Source: PFJX01 sp031426815
GTDB taxonomy: Bacteria > Pseudomonadota > Gammaproteobacteria > Burkholderiales > Thiobacillaceae
Assembly (NCBI GenBank): GCA_031426815.1
Contig: JASJPG010000082.1
Span: 1-5,512 of the forward strand
Direction of reading: 5' to 3'
DNA: 5,512 nt
Shown here: positions 5,002-5,512 of the stretch, piece by piece
How positions within the stretch are numbered: the first letter of the stretch is position 1
Layout of the letters: every line of letters starts with the position of its first letter
Translations under genes and position numbers: made by a program
Notes under the pieces: model-generated
What the model was told of the DNA's origin: nothing
Database searches by the model: none
What the model saw: only the letters and a program-made list of their open reading frames with translations

Positions 5002-5499
5002 TTATCGGGCGGGCGGGAACATCAGGGGAAAGTTGGGCAACGCCGGGAAGCCGGATGGCATGCTCGGGATTGCAAACGGCATGGCGGCGTACGGATTCGC
5101 CATGTAGGGGTTGGCCATTTGCGGCTGCGCGAACGGGTTGGCCAACTGGGTCGGCGCCATGCCGAACGACTGCGGCGTGGCTTGCAGGCCGGTGAACGGT
5201 ACCATGCCCTGCGGCGCGGCGAAGTTGGGCATGGCCGGCATCTGCATGGGCAGGGTCGGCATCATCGCCATCGGGTTGGCCATGGGGTTGCTCATGGCGG
5301 CTGGGTTGAACATCGTGGCCGGATTGAACGGATTCGCCGGGGTGTTCATCGGCGCCAGCATGGGAACCAGCATCGCGCCCATCGGCGTCATGATCGGTGC
5401 CAGCATGGCGAACGGGTTGAAAGCTTCCATGCCGGTCTGGGCCTGGGCGGGCAGGGCGGGGGCCAACAGGGCGGCAAGTGCGAGGTAGCGTGATTTCAT
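5002..5499 (-). CDS. Secreted methionine/proline-rich, low-complexity protein of unknown function
   Basis: A 165-residue protein that I do not recognise. A classical signal peptide (MKSRYLALAALLAPALPAQA) with an AQA cleavage site predicts export. The mature 145 residues contain 23 Met and 31 Pro by my count, are also rich in Ala, Asn and Phe, and carry only two charged residues (Glu25 and the final Arg). There is no Cys, His, Trp, Asp or Lys. Short motifs recur: NPF (28-30, 57-59, 121-123), FNP, MSNPMANPMAMM (69-80), PMQMPAMP (84-91) and the tandem MANPY MANPY (128-137). The protein is probably disordered. Closely spaced MxM, MM and MxxM pairs could bind Cu(I) or absorb oxidants, but nothing nearby suggests copper handling, so this is speculation. 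The start is fixed by GAAGGAG five bases before the ATG. The stop is followed by the strong terminator at 4949-4983, marking a complete transcription unit; its promoter lies outside the window. Confidence 0.7.
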   Translation of the reverse strand: MKSRYLALAALLAPALPAQAQTGMEAFNPFAMLAPIMTPMGAMLVPMLAPMNTPANPFNPATMFNPAAMSNPMANPMAMMPTLPMQMPAMPNFAAPQGMVPFTGLQATPQSFGMAPTQLANPFAQPQMANPYMANPYAAMPFAIPSMPSGFPALPNFPLMFPPAR

Positions 5500-5504
5500 G
5501 TCTT

Positions 5505-5511
5505 CTCCTTC
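5505..5511 (-). promoter_or_regulatory. Strong ribosome binding site of the Met/Pro-rich gene
   Basis: On the minus strand this reads GAAGGAG, five bases before the ATG (5499-5497). Together with the signal peptide and the terminator, it argues that this low-complexity frame is truly translated. Confidence 0.75.
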
Positions 5512-5512
5512 A

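Noticed and set aside
5111..5488. Plus-strand frame of 125 residues rich in Gly, Ala, Met and Ile opposite the Met/Pro-rich gene
   Set aside because: Repetitive low-complexity coding sequence keeps antisense frames open. The minus-strand frame has the signal peptide, strong ribosome site and terminator, and this one has none.

Overview
The window is a GC-rich stretch of an ordinary bacterial chromosome, most likely from a beta- or gammaproteobacterium. This rests on the gene families (E. coli-type phosphoglucomutase, TruC, YaeQ, a YbcJ-like S4 protein, DUF2288) and is an inference; I cannot name the genus. There is no phage gene, transposase, CRISPR array, rRNA or tRNA.

Layout. The 3' end of an unrecognised membrane-anchored protein lies at 1-186 (+). 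After a gap of about 110 bp, a tight plus-strand cluster runs from 295 to 2539: a secreted Rap1a/Tai-like protein, tRNA pseudouridine(65) synthase truC, a DUF2288 protein, a YaeQ protein and a small S4 RNA-binding protein. Spacings range from a 10-bp overlap to an 18-bp gap, so this is probably one transcript. A 170-bp foldback element (2536-2705) follows. Its two halves pair along nearly their whole length, and it is bounded by CTAG on both sides. The left CTAG contains the stop codon of the S4 gene. A short hairpin separates the element from a convergent minus-strand gene for a small secreted four-cysteine protein (2722-3033).

A 279-bp divergent intergenic region (3034-3312) leads to pgm (3313-4950, +), a full-length phosphoglucomutase. 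pgm converges on a minus-strand gene (5002-5499) for a secreted protein that is extremely rich in Met, Pro, Ala and Asn and almost free of charge. Between them lies a 14-bp perfect-stem terminator whose T-run serves the minus strand.

How the genes work together. TruC and the S4 protein both point to RNA modification or binding, and YaeQ and DUF2288 are small conserved cytosolic proteins of unknown role, so the cluster may be a housekeeping RNA-related unit (inference). Pgm links glycolysis to glucose-1-phosphate for glycogen and cell-surface sugars. The three small exported proteins (295-654, 2722-3033, 5002-5499) have no evident functional link to their neighbours. I see no clear undescribed multigene system. 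The most unusual items are the Met/Pro-rich secreted protein and the foldback element.
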